This document shows, one piece after another, positions 11,315 through 22,156 of a stretch of 64,000 bases of DNA. The stretch's first letter is position 1, and each line of letters begins with the position of its first letter. The DNA comes from Macrocystis pyrifera (lineage: Eukaryota > Sar > Phaeophyceae > Laminariales > Laminariaceae). A program made the translations under genes and the position numbers. The notes beneath the pieces were generated by a model that searched no databases, was not told the origin of the DNA, and worked only from the letters and a program-made list of their open reading frames with translations. The stretch spans positions 17,337,142 to 17,401,141 of the forward strand of contig JASSKH010000001.1 in assembly GCA_031763025.1 (NCBI GenBank), read 5' to 3'.

Positions 11315-11857
11315 ATCGAGACCACGCTCGCGTTGGCGCGGCGGCCGTTGACCTTGTTAGTATTAATAGTATTAATAGTTGCTCTGACATAAACAAGGCC
11401 AACCAATGAATGCATATATTTTATTTGTACCAGTTTCCTAAATCGGAATCCATTGATTATAGATGGTCCTCACGCATGTCTCGAGCACATATTTGTGGAG
11501 CCTTAAAACTAGAAGAATGATCGCCAGAAATCACGGCTCAAACGCTTCCCATAATAGTTGGTCTAAGTCAGGGAACAGAAAAGCGTTCACCGATAATATG
11601 CGGCGGTATTATTCAACACTCGTACGTACGATATGTATGTCTTTCCGGTCAGTCTTGGAAGACTCTTTGGTGTTCTTTTTTTTTTCCGGCGTCAACACCC
11701 AGCACCCGGAGTAGTATTATTCAATAGTAGATATCATACACTTTTTTCTTTGGTGGAGGGGGAATATTCCTGGTATCAGTACAAGAAGGGGGGTGCTTGG
11801 TGCCTGTTTAGTGACTGCACCGCAGCAGAAATTATTTGGCATCCTTGTTGTTGCATA

Positions 11858-11936
11858 CCGGTCTGTCCGAAAATATAAGAACCTTTTGGTTTAACAATTA
11901 GTTTAAAAACGGTTCTTATATAGTGGGACAGAGTGG
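11858..11936. mobile_element. 79-bp CCA...TGG-ended MITE, copy 1
   Basis: The inverted ends are CCGGTCTGTCC...GGACAGAGTGG with inner AATATAAGAACC/GGTTCTTATAT, flanked by TA on both sides. The right TA is immediately followed by CCTGGTA, so a scar word abuts the element. Confidence 0.8.
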
Positions 11937-14024
11937 TACCTGGTATGTTGTTGTGGACAGAAGGCAGTGTATATATGAAAATGGTCAATCAAGGCTGCTG
12001 ATGCATTGAATAGATTTGGTTGATTTGATCCTGATAGTTGGCCGTTCGTTCGATCCCCTCGTCTCTCCTACGTAACTACTGCTGGTGTTGTACGTACTGC
12101 TTCAACATATTACTCCATTCTATTTTTACTTGTACAGCCAGCCCTATTAATAGTTTACGTACGTACTGCTGCTGTAGTACAGCAGTACGTAGTGGTCCAG
12201 TCCTTCTATCGTGCCGGTTGCCTGGTACGGTATACAGCAGTAGTAGTTCCTGTGGAAGCGCTTGGCACGAATGGGATTGACCAGAGTGTGGTGGTGTGCG
12301 AAGTAGGGTCGGTTGCCACTATTAATATTAATAGAGCGCCCGTATTGTTCACTGGCGCATAACGGTACTAGAGGAACCGCTATTAATAGTACCTTGTACC
12401 GCAGCGTTACGTTCACCAGCGAATGCAAGTTTATATTTCTGGCGTCGCCAAAAAATAAGGACAAAACTAAGGACCCCGCTCAAGATGGCGTAAGCCTTTT
12501 TTTTCTTGGTTCACAAGCTGGTTTTTCACGCGGCGTTCGTACATCACATTTTTCACGGAAATCACATTCATTCTCTGAGGCGGAGCCTCGAACACGCATA
12601 CCAGGTATATATCACTCCGTCCTCTACACCTTTTGTGATGCACTTGTACTAACTGTGCACGCATCTAAATTTGTCTCTATTTGCAAGTGATTTGTCCACA
12701 CCACGGGAGTACGGTCCTTGATACATGATGTGTTGAGGCAAGACCGCTCACTTGGCGGGGGGGGGGGGGAGGGGGCGGCTGTTCAACGGTGGCCAGTGGG
12801 GTGGTGTGTGATTCGCCCTCGAGTACTTGGACAAGAATCAGCAGCAGCAATTAATGTACTCAAAAGGAAAGTTTTTGCATGTTCTACGTAACTTTTCGTA
12901 TCAGTGCTGTATTCGTACGTTTCGTGCGTTTGTCGCCTTTGTTTTTTCATGTTCATTCCACGGCAACGCACACAAGTTGACGACACAGCAGCACTTGTTT
13001 TACATGCCCTGCTGCGCTAGTTCCTAGCGACAGCAACTCTCCGGGGTACGGCTGGTTTGATACGACCGCGTTTGTCTTCACCATGCCGTTGACTCGGACG
13101 ACAAACGACAAACCACGCCAGCAAGCAGCGAGCAGCTCTCTACGTTTTTTTCTGTCGTTTACTGCCGCTGTACTACCGTTTTTTTTTTCTTCTGGAAAGT
13201 GTTCCGGACCTTCTTAGAACAAGCAAACGTAACGTAACAGGTACACAGCAGTAACAGGTATCGTGTTGCAACTTTTTTCTTGGAATTACACCTTTTTTGA
13301 CACCACCTCTATGCGTGGTGTCTAGTGTCTAGTCAGCCAATTTGATGAGCACGAACGGAAAGGAAAGGGAAAAGGCTCGATTGGGGCCTGCGGGGCGGCC
13401 CAAACCCCGCCTGTCCACGTCTCTCTGTTTTGTTTTTGGTTTAGTGCGCCGTCTGTGCGCAGAACGCACATGCTATTTTATTTTGTTTGTGTACATTGCT
13501 TGCGGCACCGATTGTTCGATCGAACATCGAGCGCATCCCGATAGGAAATCGATGACGATCTACGAAAACCTCTGTGAAACATCGCATCCATCTGACAGCT
13601 GAGAGTTGAGAGCAGCTTGTCCAAATCTGTTTCTCTCTTTTTTTTTTTTTTTTTTTGTCGCGTTCCCCTGATGATATATACGTGGTAAAAACACCGATAA
13701 TGGATGACGGATAATCCGATACGGTTGCACGGTGCGTTTGTTTGAGAGTTGACGGTTCGTATCCCTCGCCCTGAAGAGCTCCGAAGTGATGACCAAACTT
13801 CATAGCTTCACGTATTCCAGCAGGTACAGACAGCAGCATAAAGCACCGTATAACAAACACCCAACCAAGATAACACGCACCTCCTGGAAGACGAATTCAG
13901 ACCCTGTTTCCTCGAAAGCACTGGGCACTGGGCACACACAACGAAATAGTGGCTTTGGAATGACTGCTGTATGGTTGAGAAGGTTGCATGGACTCGCTCG
14001 GCGTATGTTGTATGTTTGTTCTTC

Positions 14025-14920
14025 GCATCAATCCGTTGTTTCTACCCGTCGACATCCAGCACACTGCCCAGCGTTGTCGGTGCCGAGTCCTCATCCCTAC
14101 GGAGACACGACCTCTGCTGCTCTGCTGCGGTCACTAAAACGGCACGGCAGAGATACTACTACCTCTGCTGTACATTGTTCTGCAGTAAGCGGAGTAGACA
14201 TTGCTATGAATATTCCATGTCATCATATTGGATACGACAGGCACGACATACACGTTCTATGAAAGAGAGAAAACAAAATATAAGAAAGAAAAAAAGTAAA
14301 CCAATTGAAAGAGGACGAGGAAGAGGAAAAGAAAAAAAAACTGTCGTGCCCCCCCCCCCCCCCGAGGGGATGTGGCAGGAGTGCCAGGAGTGGCTATTTT
14401 TTTTTTTTTTCGTCATCACTTTTACTTTCCAGCCCACTCGTAGGAGGTTTTACCCTCGACGATCTTCTGGACAAGCCGTGGTCACAGGTGTCGTCCCTTC
14501 TCCCCCCCGGTACGTGCCTTCAGTTTTTATCGCGCATAGGGTTCAGCATTCCCACTGCTCGTCGATTTTCATCGGAGGTACAGCTAACTCACGCTCTCGC
14601 GCTTCCCGCAAATCAATTTTATGCAAGAAAAAGTCCCTACGAGCATGCACTCGGTGAGACTCGAACTCACGAAATTGATCTTGATAGGCTCGCGGACCAC
14701 CTACCAAGCCACCGGGGACTATAAGAACAAGCGAAAGAAACAGTACTGCCACATATTAACAGAGTAAGACTAAGAACCAAGGGAAACAAGAGGCAAACCG
14801 AAGCACAGCAAAAGATAACATCCTCCAGGTAGCCTCAACGGTTTGTGATGCGAGTCACTAGGATATGATAGCTATGATAGCCAGGTTCTACCTACTATTT
14901 ATAGTTGGTCTGGTACCTTG
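14025..14920 (+). repeat. Duplicated segment, copy 1
   Basis: This segment and 17,635-18,260 share, in order, the family-D block, GACAGGCACGACATAC, TTCTATGAAAGAGAGAAAAC, CTGTCGTGCC, GGGGATGTG and AGGCAAACCGAAGCAC. Copy 1 has an extra 325 bp (candidate SINE) and no MITE. Confidence 0.75.
14396..14722 (-). mobile_element. Candidate tRNA-derived SINE
   Basis: On the minus strand it starts with a tRNA-like head. A box A-like TGGCTTGGTAGG is followed by a perfect T-arm, GTGAG-TTCGAGT-CTCAC, containing the box B core GTTCGAGTC. The acceptor pairs at only 5 of 7 positions and no anticodon arm folds, so it is not a functional tRNA. About 230 bp of unrelated body ends in a 14-bp poly-A. The sister segment at 17.9-18.05 kb lacks all of this. 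No second copy is seen in the window. Confidence 0.5.
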
Positions 14921-15462
14921 CTGCCCTGTCTGCCGTCTCCGTCTTGCTTTCGTCAATTATGCCCCACACCCAGAGAGGATACGTCAGACAATAGTAAGCA
15001 ACAAGCAAAGCAGGCTCGTCATCCACCCACGCCACAAGGCTCCTGTCATGAGGCCAAGCAGGAAGAAAAATGAAAAAATATAAAAACAATCCCGGAGGAT
15101 CAAAGCGCCAAAAGAAAACGAAAACAATGGAAGACCACGCTCTAACTAGTTGCAGCAGTTGGCGGCACGAGTAGCACTACTGTAGTCGGCCCGGTGCCTT
15201 GCTACCTTGTCTACCGAGGCCTCCCTGCGTCCGTCCACCGCAGTATCCCTTCTACTCCTCCTGTTGCCCCCCCTTCCCCCATTCCCTTGGGCAGCACCCG
15301 CGGCGAATGCGCGGTGCTTGCCTACTTAGCTGTGCCGCATTCTCGTGCCACCTAGCCATGAACCGTTCGGCTTCTTCAAGGACCCGTCGGTACCACTTCC
15401 CCGCCTTTTTTCCTGAAGTGGACCACAGCGCGGTCTCAACTTCAAACGCCAAGTGGGCGAAA

Positions 15463-15545
15463 TATTTGGTATTTACCTATTTTTACCAACAAAATTTGGT
15501 CCCATACCAACAAAATTTGGTCCCATTAACTATGGTCCCCCGTAA
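15463..15545 (-). mobile_element. TTACGGGGG MITE, copy 8, truncated
   Basis: Only the core and one end remain, with a 20-bp internal duplication around AACAAAATTTGGTCCCAT. Confidence 0.75.
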
Positions 15546-15589
15546 TAGTGTAACCCATGGGTGTGTGTCGCTTGAAAGGCAAATATGCA

Positions 15590-16775
15590 AACAGTCGTGG
15601 TCCCACTTGACTATGGTGCGGTCCACGTTAGTGCGGTATCCCACTTGAGCGCGGTCATAATCGCTTGTCACGACTTCGTCCCACTTTAGGGCGGGGGGCC
15701 GCATTAAAGTGGGATCGACATTCCTCTAGTGCGGTCGCTGGGCTACAGCGGGATCGTCACGCCTCCACGCCTCGACGTCACTACATACAGGACGAACAGC
15801 AGAAGCTCAGATACAGGGCAGGGCACACATCGACAAGGCCGCAGTGTTGTACTGGCAGTATATCCACCTCTCGGGTAGTACCAGCACGCACGGTGTCACG
15901 TGCGGCAGGGGAGCAGTGCCTGATTCCAGACAGCACATCAAATGCACCCTGACGGCCACAAATGTCTCGGAAGGTGTGGTGGCCGTGTTCACTTTTCACG
16001 GCATTTGTGGTGATTTGGAGGACCCCGACAGTGATGATCCACTCCACCGCATCTGAACGACGTGCCTTACCGCCTTGCCAGCTGTAGCTGCCTACGATGC
16101 GTCCATCGCGAGGGCGGGGAAGCACAAAGTGGAGGGCACGCCCGGCCGCGAGGCGAGACGGTGGAAAGGCTCCAATCCTCCCGCTAGAAGCAAATCCCGC
16201 AAGCGACTGAATTCTGCAGCGCATGATTAGTTTAGCCATCCAGCTGTAGTTATTAATATTATAGTACTTCGTTCAGTGTGATGGGAGTTGATGGGAGTAG
16301 TATCCATACTTGTAGTACACTAATGAACACGTGGATATTACATGTGAGTAAATACAGAGTACTAGTCATTGCGTCTCATACGATGCTGCTGCTGTGCAGC
16401 AGTGTGACGTGCAGGGGCCCTGATGGCCCTGGTCTTAATTTGTCATTTTCATCATTTCGGGTTCAGGACCCACGTCAACTCGGTCCCCGCACTATGCAGG
16501 GTAGCCTCAAATATATGTTTCCCCAAGTATCCCACTTCAGTGCGGTGCCGCACGAACGTGGGTATCCCACGGCAGTATGCAGGGTAGCCTCGACCTTGTG
16601 TTTTCCCGTTGGTATACCGTACCATACCGGTTGTTTGTCCTTATGCCGCACCCGACAAGTACTACTGCTGTAGGTATACCCCGCTTCAGTGCGGTACCGC
16701 ACTCAATCGGTTTAGGGCGGGGGCCCACTTTAGTGCGGCCGGGCGACTGACCGCACTAAAGTGGGACCACGACTG
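15590..16775. repeat. GTGCGGT/CCCACTT repeat-flanked segment
   Basis: TCCCACTTTAGTGCGGT-like words in both orientations crowd 15,600-15,760 and 16,530-16,770. Between them lies a GC-richer 450-bp stretch with an ORF on each strand (152 aa minus, 70 aa plus), neither recognised. It may be a non-autonomous element with subterminal repeats. Confidence 0.4.
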
Positions 16776-17261
16776 TGTTGAAAACGACAAGTTGCTCCAT
16801 CTGCTTTGGCCGTCCTGCCGTCATGAGCTGCTGGTGATGAGGGTTATCACCCTAACTCTGTGTATGTACGACGTATAGTATCCACCAGTAGGCGTGAAGC
16901 ATGATAACATGATAAGCTACGCTATCCTAGCCTATTCATGAATTTTAGGATTTTATTAGGCTTCGCAGCTTGGGAGGGACTTGCAGTGGGGGGACTGGGA
17001 TGGCTGGCTGTTGTTTGTACACGTCTTTTTACATTTTGTATACGTACCAAGTAATTATAGGTATTAATAGCAGTATATTTTCATTTTTTTGTTTGTTTGC
17101 TCTCTATTTTTTTTGTTTCCTCTCTTTTATAGAATGTGTATGGCGTGAGTATGGACATGGCCATGGCATTGTCTATTCTGCTTACTGCATAACGAGATAG
17201 CGATGTACTGCTGCTGTTGTGTATCTCTGTGGCGTAGTTTTGTGACCACAGAACGTTTATC

Positions 17262-17360
17262 TCTCTACTCGTAGGATCGAAGAATCGGCACGGACACTAG
17301 TTGAGCTGGATGTCGACGGTTAGAAAGAACGGTTAACTGTGAAGGAACACACGCACAAGG
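17262..17360 (-). repeat. Family-D dispersed repeat, copy 2
   Basis: It is a reverse copy with AGAATCGGCACGGACACTAG and GAGCTGGATGTCGACGG, facing a forward copy at 17,650, so the two form a wide inverted pair. Confidence 0.65.
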
Positions 17361-17634
17361 AGCCCACCTGGGACCTCGGACCCAGCTATAATGTATCCAC
17401 TGAAGAAGAGACAAACGCAGAATTCGCGAACCCAAAACCTTGTACTCATGCGCAGACCGTGCAGCCGAGAATAGCCCACAAATATTGTACCTGGTATATG
17501 TGTCATTTTGGTGGGCGCTTGTCGTGCCTCGCCTTTCGGACGAAGCGCTTTGGAGACATCCATGTACAGTCAGCAGTAGCACGTATTGTATGTATGCACC
17601 CTACCCCAGCAGCCCTGCCTGCTTCGCGTGACCA

Positions 17635-18260
17635 AGCTGTGTGTATTCGTTGTTTTTACCCGTCGACATCCAGCACAACCAGTGTCCGTGCCGGTTCTTC
17701 ATTCCCAGAGAGAAACAAGTTCTGTTGTCACAAAAGTATACCAGGTACGCCACAGGGATACTACTTGCACATTGTTACCGGTACCCGTATGCAGTAAGCA
17801 CAGCAGTACTTGTAGACAATGCAATATGCCATATCGTACGTACTCCTCGGTATGTATGACAGGCACGACATACGTATTCTATGAAAGAGAGAAAACAAAG
17901 AAAAAAAAAAGAAAACGAACCGAAAGAGAAAAAGGAACAAAGAAAGGATGAAAAAAACTGCTGTCGTGCCTCCCCGCAGGGGATGTGACGGGCACTTGAA
18001 AATGCGTGCTGAAGAAAAGAAAACACCACTCCACTTACAAACAGAGTTAGAGCAACTACTACGGGGGACCATAGTTAATAGGACCAAATATTGTCAGTAA
18101 AAATTGGGAAATATATAGGTTTTTGTCTTTACCGTAGGTCCTACTTACTATGGACCCCGGTAATAAGAACCGAGGGAAAATGACAGGCAAACCGAAGCAC
18201 GAAGCCGCAGCAGTGTGTGGTACGAGTAGCGAGTAGCGTAACCAGGTTCTCCCTGTACGT
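17635..18260 (+). repeat. Duplicated segment, copy 2
   Basis: It is homologous to 14,025-14,920. It lacks the SINE candidate, carries the TTACGGGGG MITE at 18,059, and has extra TACCAGGTA (17,739) and ACAGCAGTA (about 17,802) at points where copy 1 has gaps. Confidence 0.75.
18059..18163 (+). mobile_element. TTACGGGGG MITE, copy 9, with a paralogous empty site
   Basis: It sits between TA at 18,057-18,058 and TA at 18,164-18,165 within a duplicated segment. The sister segment at 14,761-14,790 reads GACTAAGAACC with a single TA and no insert, which proves a TA target duplication. Confidence 0.93.
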
Positions 18261-18388
18261 ACGCATATATTCATTTTATTTACGACACTTTTATTATCCT
18301 GTTCGAAGAAGGGCCCAGACTTCCCAAAGGGGGCATACTCTTATCTACCAGTATTCAATATATTCATGTAATATATGCACATATAATA

Positions 18389-18538
18389 TACATACTCTGG
18401 GCGTAAATATAAGGACTGCTTACCCACTGATATGAAGACCAAGCGGTCCCCTATATTCATGCGTCAATATAGGGACTGTTTACGTACTAATATGAAGACC
18501 AAGCGGTCCCTATGATCACGCTCAGAGTATATATATAT
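18389..18538. repeat. Two-unit tandem repeat with inverted ends
   Basis: ATATGAAGACCAAGCGGTCC occurs twice, 62 bp apart. The pair is bounded by ATACTCTGGGCGT and its inverse ACGCTCAGAGTAT, so it may be a small transposon. Confidence 0.55.
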
Positions 18539-19428
18539 ATACAGGTACGAGTGAAAAAATGATCTCGTTCGAAAATTTCTTCCGAGACACTTACCCCCGG
18601 GACCGCCGCCGCCGTGGTGGGCGCAGGCAGTAGTTCTGTTGTGCTGGTATTCTCTCAAATAGATAATTGGAGGGAGGTTTGTCGGCGGCGCACGCATCCT
18701 TTGCTGACGCGATTTCGTGTTTCGTGCGCGGTTAGATTTCGAGAGCTCCTGTTTAATGGTCGGTTTGCCTGTGAGGTGTGAGGCATGGAATGCCACCTGA
18801 CTAACCTGAGCTAAGGGCGTGTCCGGCGCGTGCCTACACTGACCCTCCTGCAGCCTAACGTGAATAACAAACACACCTCGGCAGCCCTGGTGGACTGGTG
18901 CTGGTAGTGAGGATGACGGTGTATTTTGGTAGGGGTGGTAGTTGGGGTGGGGAGGGGTCACACCTGCTCTTCTTTGTCTTCCGTCCCAACCATTAGTCTT
19001 TTCTGTTTGATTTGATGGTTCTTTCGTCATAACGTCCTACATTAATTGTAGATGTTCTTATTGATAGCGTCGATCGGTGATTTTGGATTTTTGGATTTTG
19101 TTTTTTTTTTTTTTTTTTTGTTTAGACCGGATGAAGTTGTGAAGCCGCACCTCGGCCCCCCCCAACCCCGTATGTATGTGGTTTGGGTATGGTTGTCGTG
19201 GCAGGGTACCGTGAAAGTGTTCTTGTATTATTGTCTTGGTTATTGTATGGAATTTATCTCCGAGCGGGTGAAACGACTGCCGAGATGGTTGCGCTTTTTG
19301 TAAGTACCCCTCTGCCCCTTCAATAGACGTAATAAACGTTTGCACCCTATATACTGCTGTTGTATGATTCAACCACGTGGATTCAACCCAAACGGTCCTT
19401 ATTTATAGGTAGAGAGTGAAGAGTGGTA

Positions 19429-19700
19429 TTAATACCAAATATTCTGGGTGTGTCGGGCGGCTTATACCGGGTGTGTTTGGTGGCGTACCGAACTTTCACT
19501 GAAGAGTCGGGTACCGAGTTCTTGCCGAACCTTATCGGAGTCTTCGGTAGGGTATTGAGGCCGTACCGAAAGTTACCGAAGACTTCCGTACGGTATTTTC
19601 TGAGCAAATACCCCCGGTATACTGTGGTACGTACCTTGTACGTATCTACCTACTTCTTACCGAACACACCCGTAAAATATATACGACCCTGGTATTAATA
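19429..19700. mobile_element. Inverted-repeat element with TATTAATACCA ends
   Basis: The left end TATTAATACCAAATATTCTG and right end CGACCCTGGTATTAATAG are inverted, with GGGTGTGT/ACACACCC inside. It is a non-coding MITE-like element with CCA...TGG next to TA. Confidence 0.55.
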
Positions 19701-19819
19701 GTAGTATTTGCACCGAATCTCGCTGAACCCGGATTTTGGAATTTGGCACTCGAGACGCCATAAAATGTGCACGTACCATATTTGTAGTTATCTGTACCAC
19801 AGCAGTGGTTTACGTACCT

Positions 19820-19935
19820 GGTACGTGCGCGTGTTCTTCACAATAAAACCGTTCTTTCTACCCGTCGACATCCAGCACAACCAGTGTCCGTGCCGATTCT
19901 TCAATCCTGTTAATAGAGAGATACAGGTTCTGCGA
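19820..19935 (+). repeat. Family-D dispersed repeat, copy 4
   Basis: It contains TTCTTCACAATAAAACCG, ACCCGTCGACATCCAGCACA and CAGTGTCCGTGCCGATTC. Other copies are at 14,040 and 17,650 (within the duplicated segment) and a diverged one at 50,450-50,535. No ORF or end structure is visible. Confidence 0.65.
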
Positions 19936-20119
19936 TTCACCCCGAGTCTACAACACAAAATTATTGCACGCATCATTAATACATGTCCTTTTTATTATAT
20001 GTTTTATGTACCTGTACGCAATACTACGACGCATATACATAAACTCTTGTCTAAATATTGTTATGTATACCAGGTATTAGGTATTACGGGTGTACAGCAG
20101 TCAACATGTTGAGTTTTCT

Positions 20120-20290
20120 CTCAGTTCTCTCTGTTTTTCACTCACAATCAAGTTTTGCGTACGTACAAGTACGCAGTGCTCGTAGAATAGAAGAGCTCCT
20201 GATTTTTTTTTCAAGATGCTCTCTGTTTTTCTCCCACAATCAAGTTCTTCGTACGCAGTGCTCGTGGAATGGAAGAGCTGCTGGCATTTG
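20120..20290 (+). repeat. Two-unit tandem repeat with a 10-bp indel
   Basis: CTCTCTGTTTTTC...CACAATCAAGTT...CAGTGCTCGT.GAAT.GAAGAGCT is repeated twice. The first unit has ten extra bases, TACGTACAAG, before TACGCAG. Confidence 0.75.
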
Positions 20291-20752
20291 GTCGAAAAAA
20301 AATGTTGATTTTCTCTGACCTCTCACGAAATGTATGTCTTTTCACCTTTCACTCAAATTATTGTGCTCACGGCACAAAAGAGAAGCCAATCTTCATTTAA
20401 ACATTTATTCTTTGCTTGCAATGAAGATGAGTTTCGCCTGCTGCTGTATTAATTCCTGGTACTATTATTATTAATATATAAATTATCGTCACACCTGAGA
20501 GATGTCCTGTTAAATCACAACAAAAAACTATTGGGAATTCTGAGTATGCATCATACTTCAATTTTCCTCCAGTAAATGCTGCCTGCGATTGAAATGCTGT
20601 TTTTTTTTTATGTCGGGGTTGCTTCAATATTTCAATGAATCATATTTGATTCGCAGCTACGCGCTACTGCTGCTGCAGCTCCGACTGCTGTGCCATCTGT
20701 TTTCGGTTGCGTCTGTCGCTGTAAAAGATTTCTATTATAGGTTCACCGTCTA

Positions 20753-20968
20753 TTTACGTGGGACTATAGTAAATAGAACCAAATATTACTTTTACGGGGG
20801 ACCGTAGTTAACAGGTCTTATGGTACACACAAAAACCTATATATTTACCTATTTTTACTAACAATATGTGGTCCTGTTTACTATGGACCCCCGTAATAGT
20901 AAAAGTTGATAAATATCTAGTTTTTTGTCTGTACCGTGGGGTCCTATTTTCACTATGGTCCCCGGTAA
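20753..20968 (+). mobile_element. TTACGGGGG MITE, copies 10 and 11, one nested in the other
   Basis: A diverged outer copy (+) is interrupted by a younger reverse copy at 20,792-20,896. The outer core resumes at GTAAAAGTTGATAAATATC. Confidence 0.8.
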
Positions 20969-21300
20969 GATAGTCTAGACTTAAGGCGGAGAGGGGTAAA
21001 ACAATATCATACTGGTAATATCATACCATATCAACATGCTATGTTTGGATATCGTATCGAACGTCTATGGAATGTGTTTTGCCCTCCACCCTCTGATCTC
21101 TGATACGCAGAATGTTCTCGAAAGAACGAGAGAATGTGAGTTTTGTACCTGGTGTAGGTACCTAAGAAGTTTAGCCTATTAGATAAATGCAGCGATACAT
21201 GATGGTATGAATCATCGTGGCCCTTCGTACACACACCTTGTCCGGTAGCGCAGTGGAGCAGAGGCAGAGCTACAGGTCCAAGGTGTGATATAAACCAGTT

Positions 21301-21663
21301 TTGATGTCCGATGACAGCAAGTCGCCTGAGGGTGAGGCCATCGCGGCTACTGCTGCGCGAGATGCTCATGCTGCTTTGATTGCCACGCAAGCACAAGCGG
21401 AGGAAAGTGCTCACGTTGCTGTAGCTGCTGTGCAAGCGGACGTCGACGCACGCCGTCCCGAGGCTGCTGCTGCTGGGCGAGCGGAGACCCGGGCTCGCCA
21501 GGCCACAGCTGCTGGTGCTGCTGCTGCTGCTGTGCTGCTGCTGCTGCTACCGCTCGCCAGACCAACGCCTCTGCTACTGCTGCGGCCGGTGTTTCTCCAT
21601 CTCTACCAGCCGCCGCGGGAGGGAGAGGTGTACTCGATCTCATGCATGGCCGTAGTCATATGA
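21301..21663 (+). CDS. Alanine-rich ORF, 120 aa, unknown
   Basis: The first 70 residues are a regular Ala/Gln/Glu helix-like stretch (TQAQAEESAHVAVAAVQADV); then a GCT/CTG repeat changes the apparent frame. It is followed by a family-B repeat. It could be a gene fragment or a repeat-borne ORF. I do not assign a function. Confidence 0.25.
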   Translation: MMSDDSKSPEGEAIAATAARDAHAALIATQAQAEESAHVAVAAVQADVDARRPEAAAAGRAETRARQATAAGAAAAAVLLLLLPLARPTPLLLLRPVFLHLYQPPREGEVYSISCMAVVI

Positions 21664-21765
21664 CCATAGACCCTCGCATCCCTACAATGCCGGGCCGGAG
21701 CATGTCCGGTTTTCACCGACCAGGCAGACATTGCTTGCTTGCACCAAGCGCGAAGCGCCGGGAGA
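21622..21765 (-). repeat. Family-B dispersed repeat, copy 2 (partial)
   Basis: It is a reverse copy with CATGCATGGCCGTAGTCATA, ACCATAGACCCTCGCATCCC and GCACCAAGCGCGAAGCGCC. Confidence 0.75.
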
Positions 21766-21773
21766 GGGGTGGC

Positions 21774-21984
21774 AACACCGGCTGCAGAGCTGCACTGGCA
21801 GAATCAGGTCGCCACAGAATTCTCCCGCGTCGACGAAGAGGTGCTCAAGCGTCAAATCCACGCTGGACAACGTTGTTCTCGGTCGACGTTGTCCAGCGTG
21901 GATTTGTCGGTGGACATCTCTCTGTCGATGCGGGAGAATTCTGTGGCGACCTGGTTCTGCCAGTGCAGCTCTGCAGCCGGTGTT
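21774..21984. repeat. 100-bp inverted repeat with a 9-bp loop
   Basis: AACACCGGCTGCAGAGCTGC at the left is mirrored at the right, and the arms share CAGGTCGCCACAGAATTCTC and AAATCCACGCTGGACAACG. Each arm can be read as ELHWQNQVATEFSR.D, so the arms look like an inverted duplication of one coding-like piece. A poly-C run follows. Confidence 0.85.
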
Positions 21985-22051
21985 ACCCCCCCCCCCCCCC
22001 CCGCTCCACGAGGCGGCCGGTAGAGATGAAGAAACAGCGGCCGCAGAATTG

Positions 22052-22156
22052 TTACGGGGGACCATAGTAAATAGGACCAGATGTTGTTAGCAAAAGTACG
22101 GAAATATGTAGGTTTTTGTCTGTACCGTAGGTCCTGATTACTGTGGCCTCCCGTAG
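22052..22156 (+). mobile_element. TTACGGGGG MITE, copy 12
   Basis: It is full length, with a right TA at 22,157-22,158. It follows the hairpin region at 21.77-21.98 kb. Confidence 0.87.

Noticed and set aside
18464-19030. 188-codon minus ORF
   Set aside because: It crosses the tandem repeat and inverted ends at 18.4-18.5 kb, has no domain and no coding-like composition.
21230-21285. tRNA-like TAGCGCAGTGG box A
   Set aside because: No T-arm follows; the surrounding CACACCTTG/CAAGGTGTG makes a simple hairpin instead.
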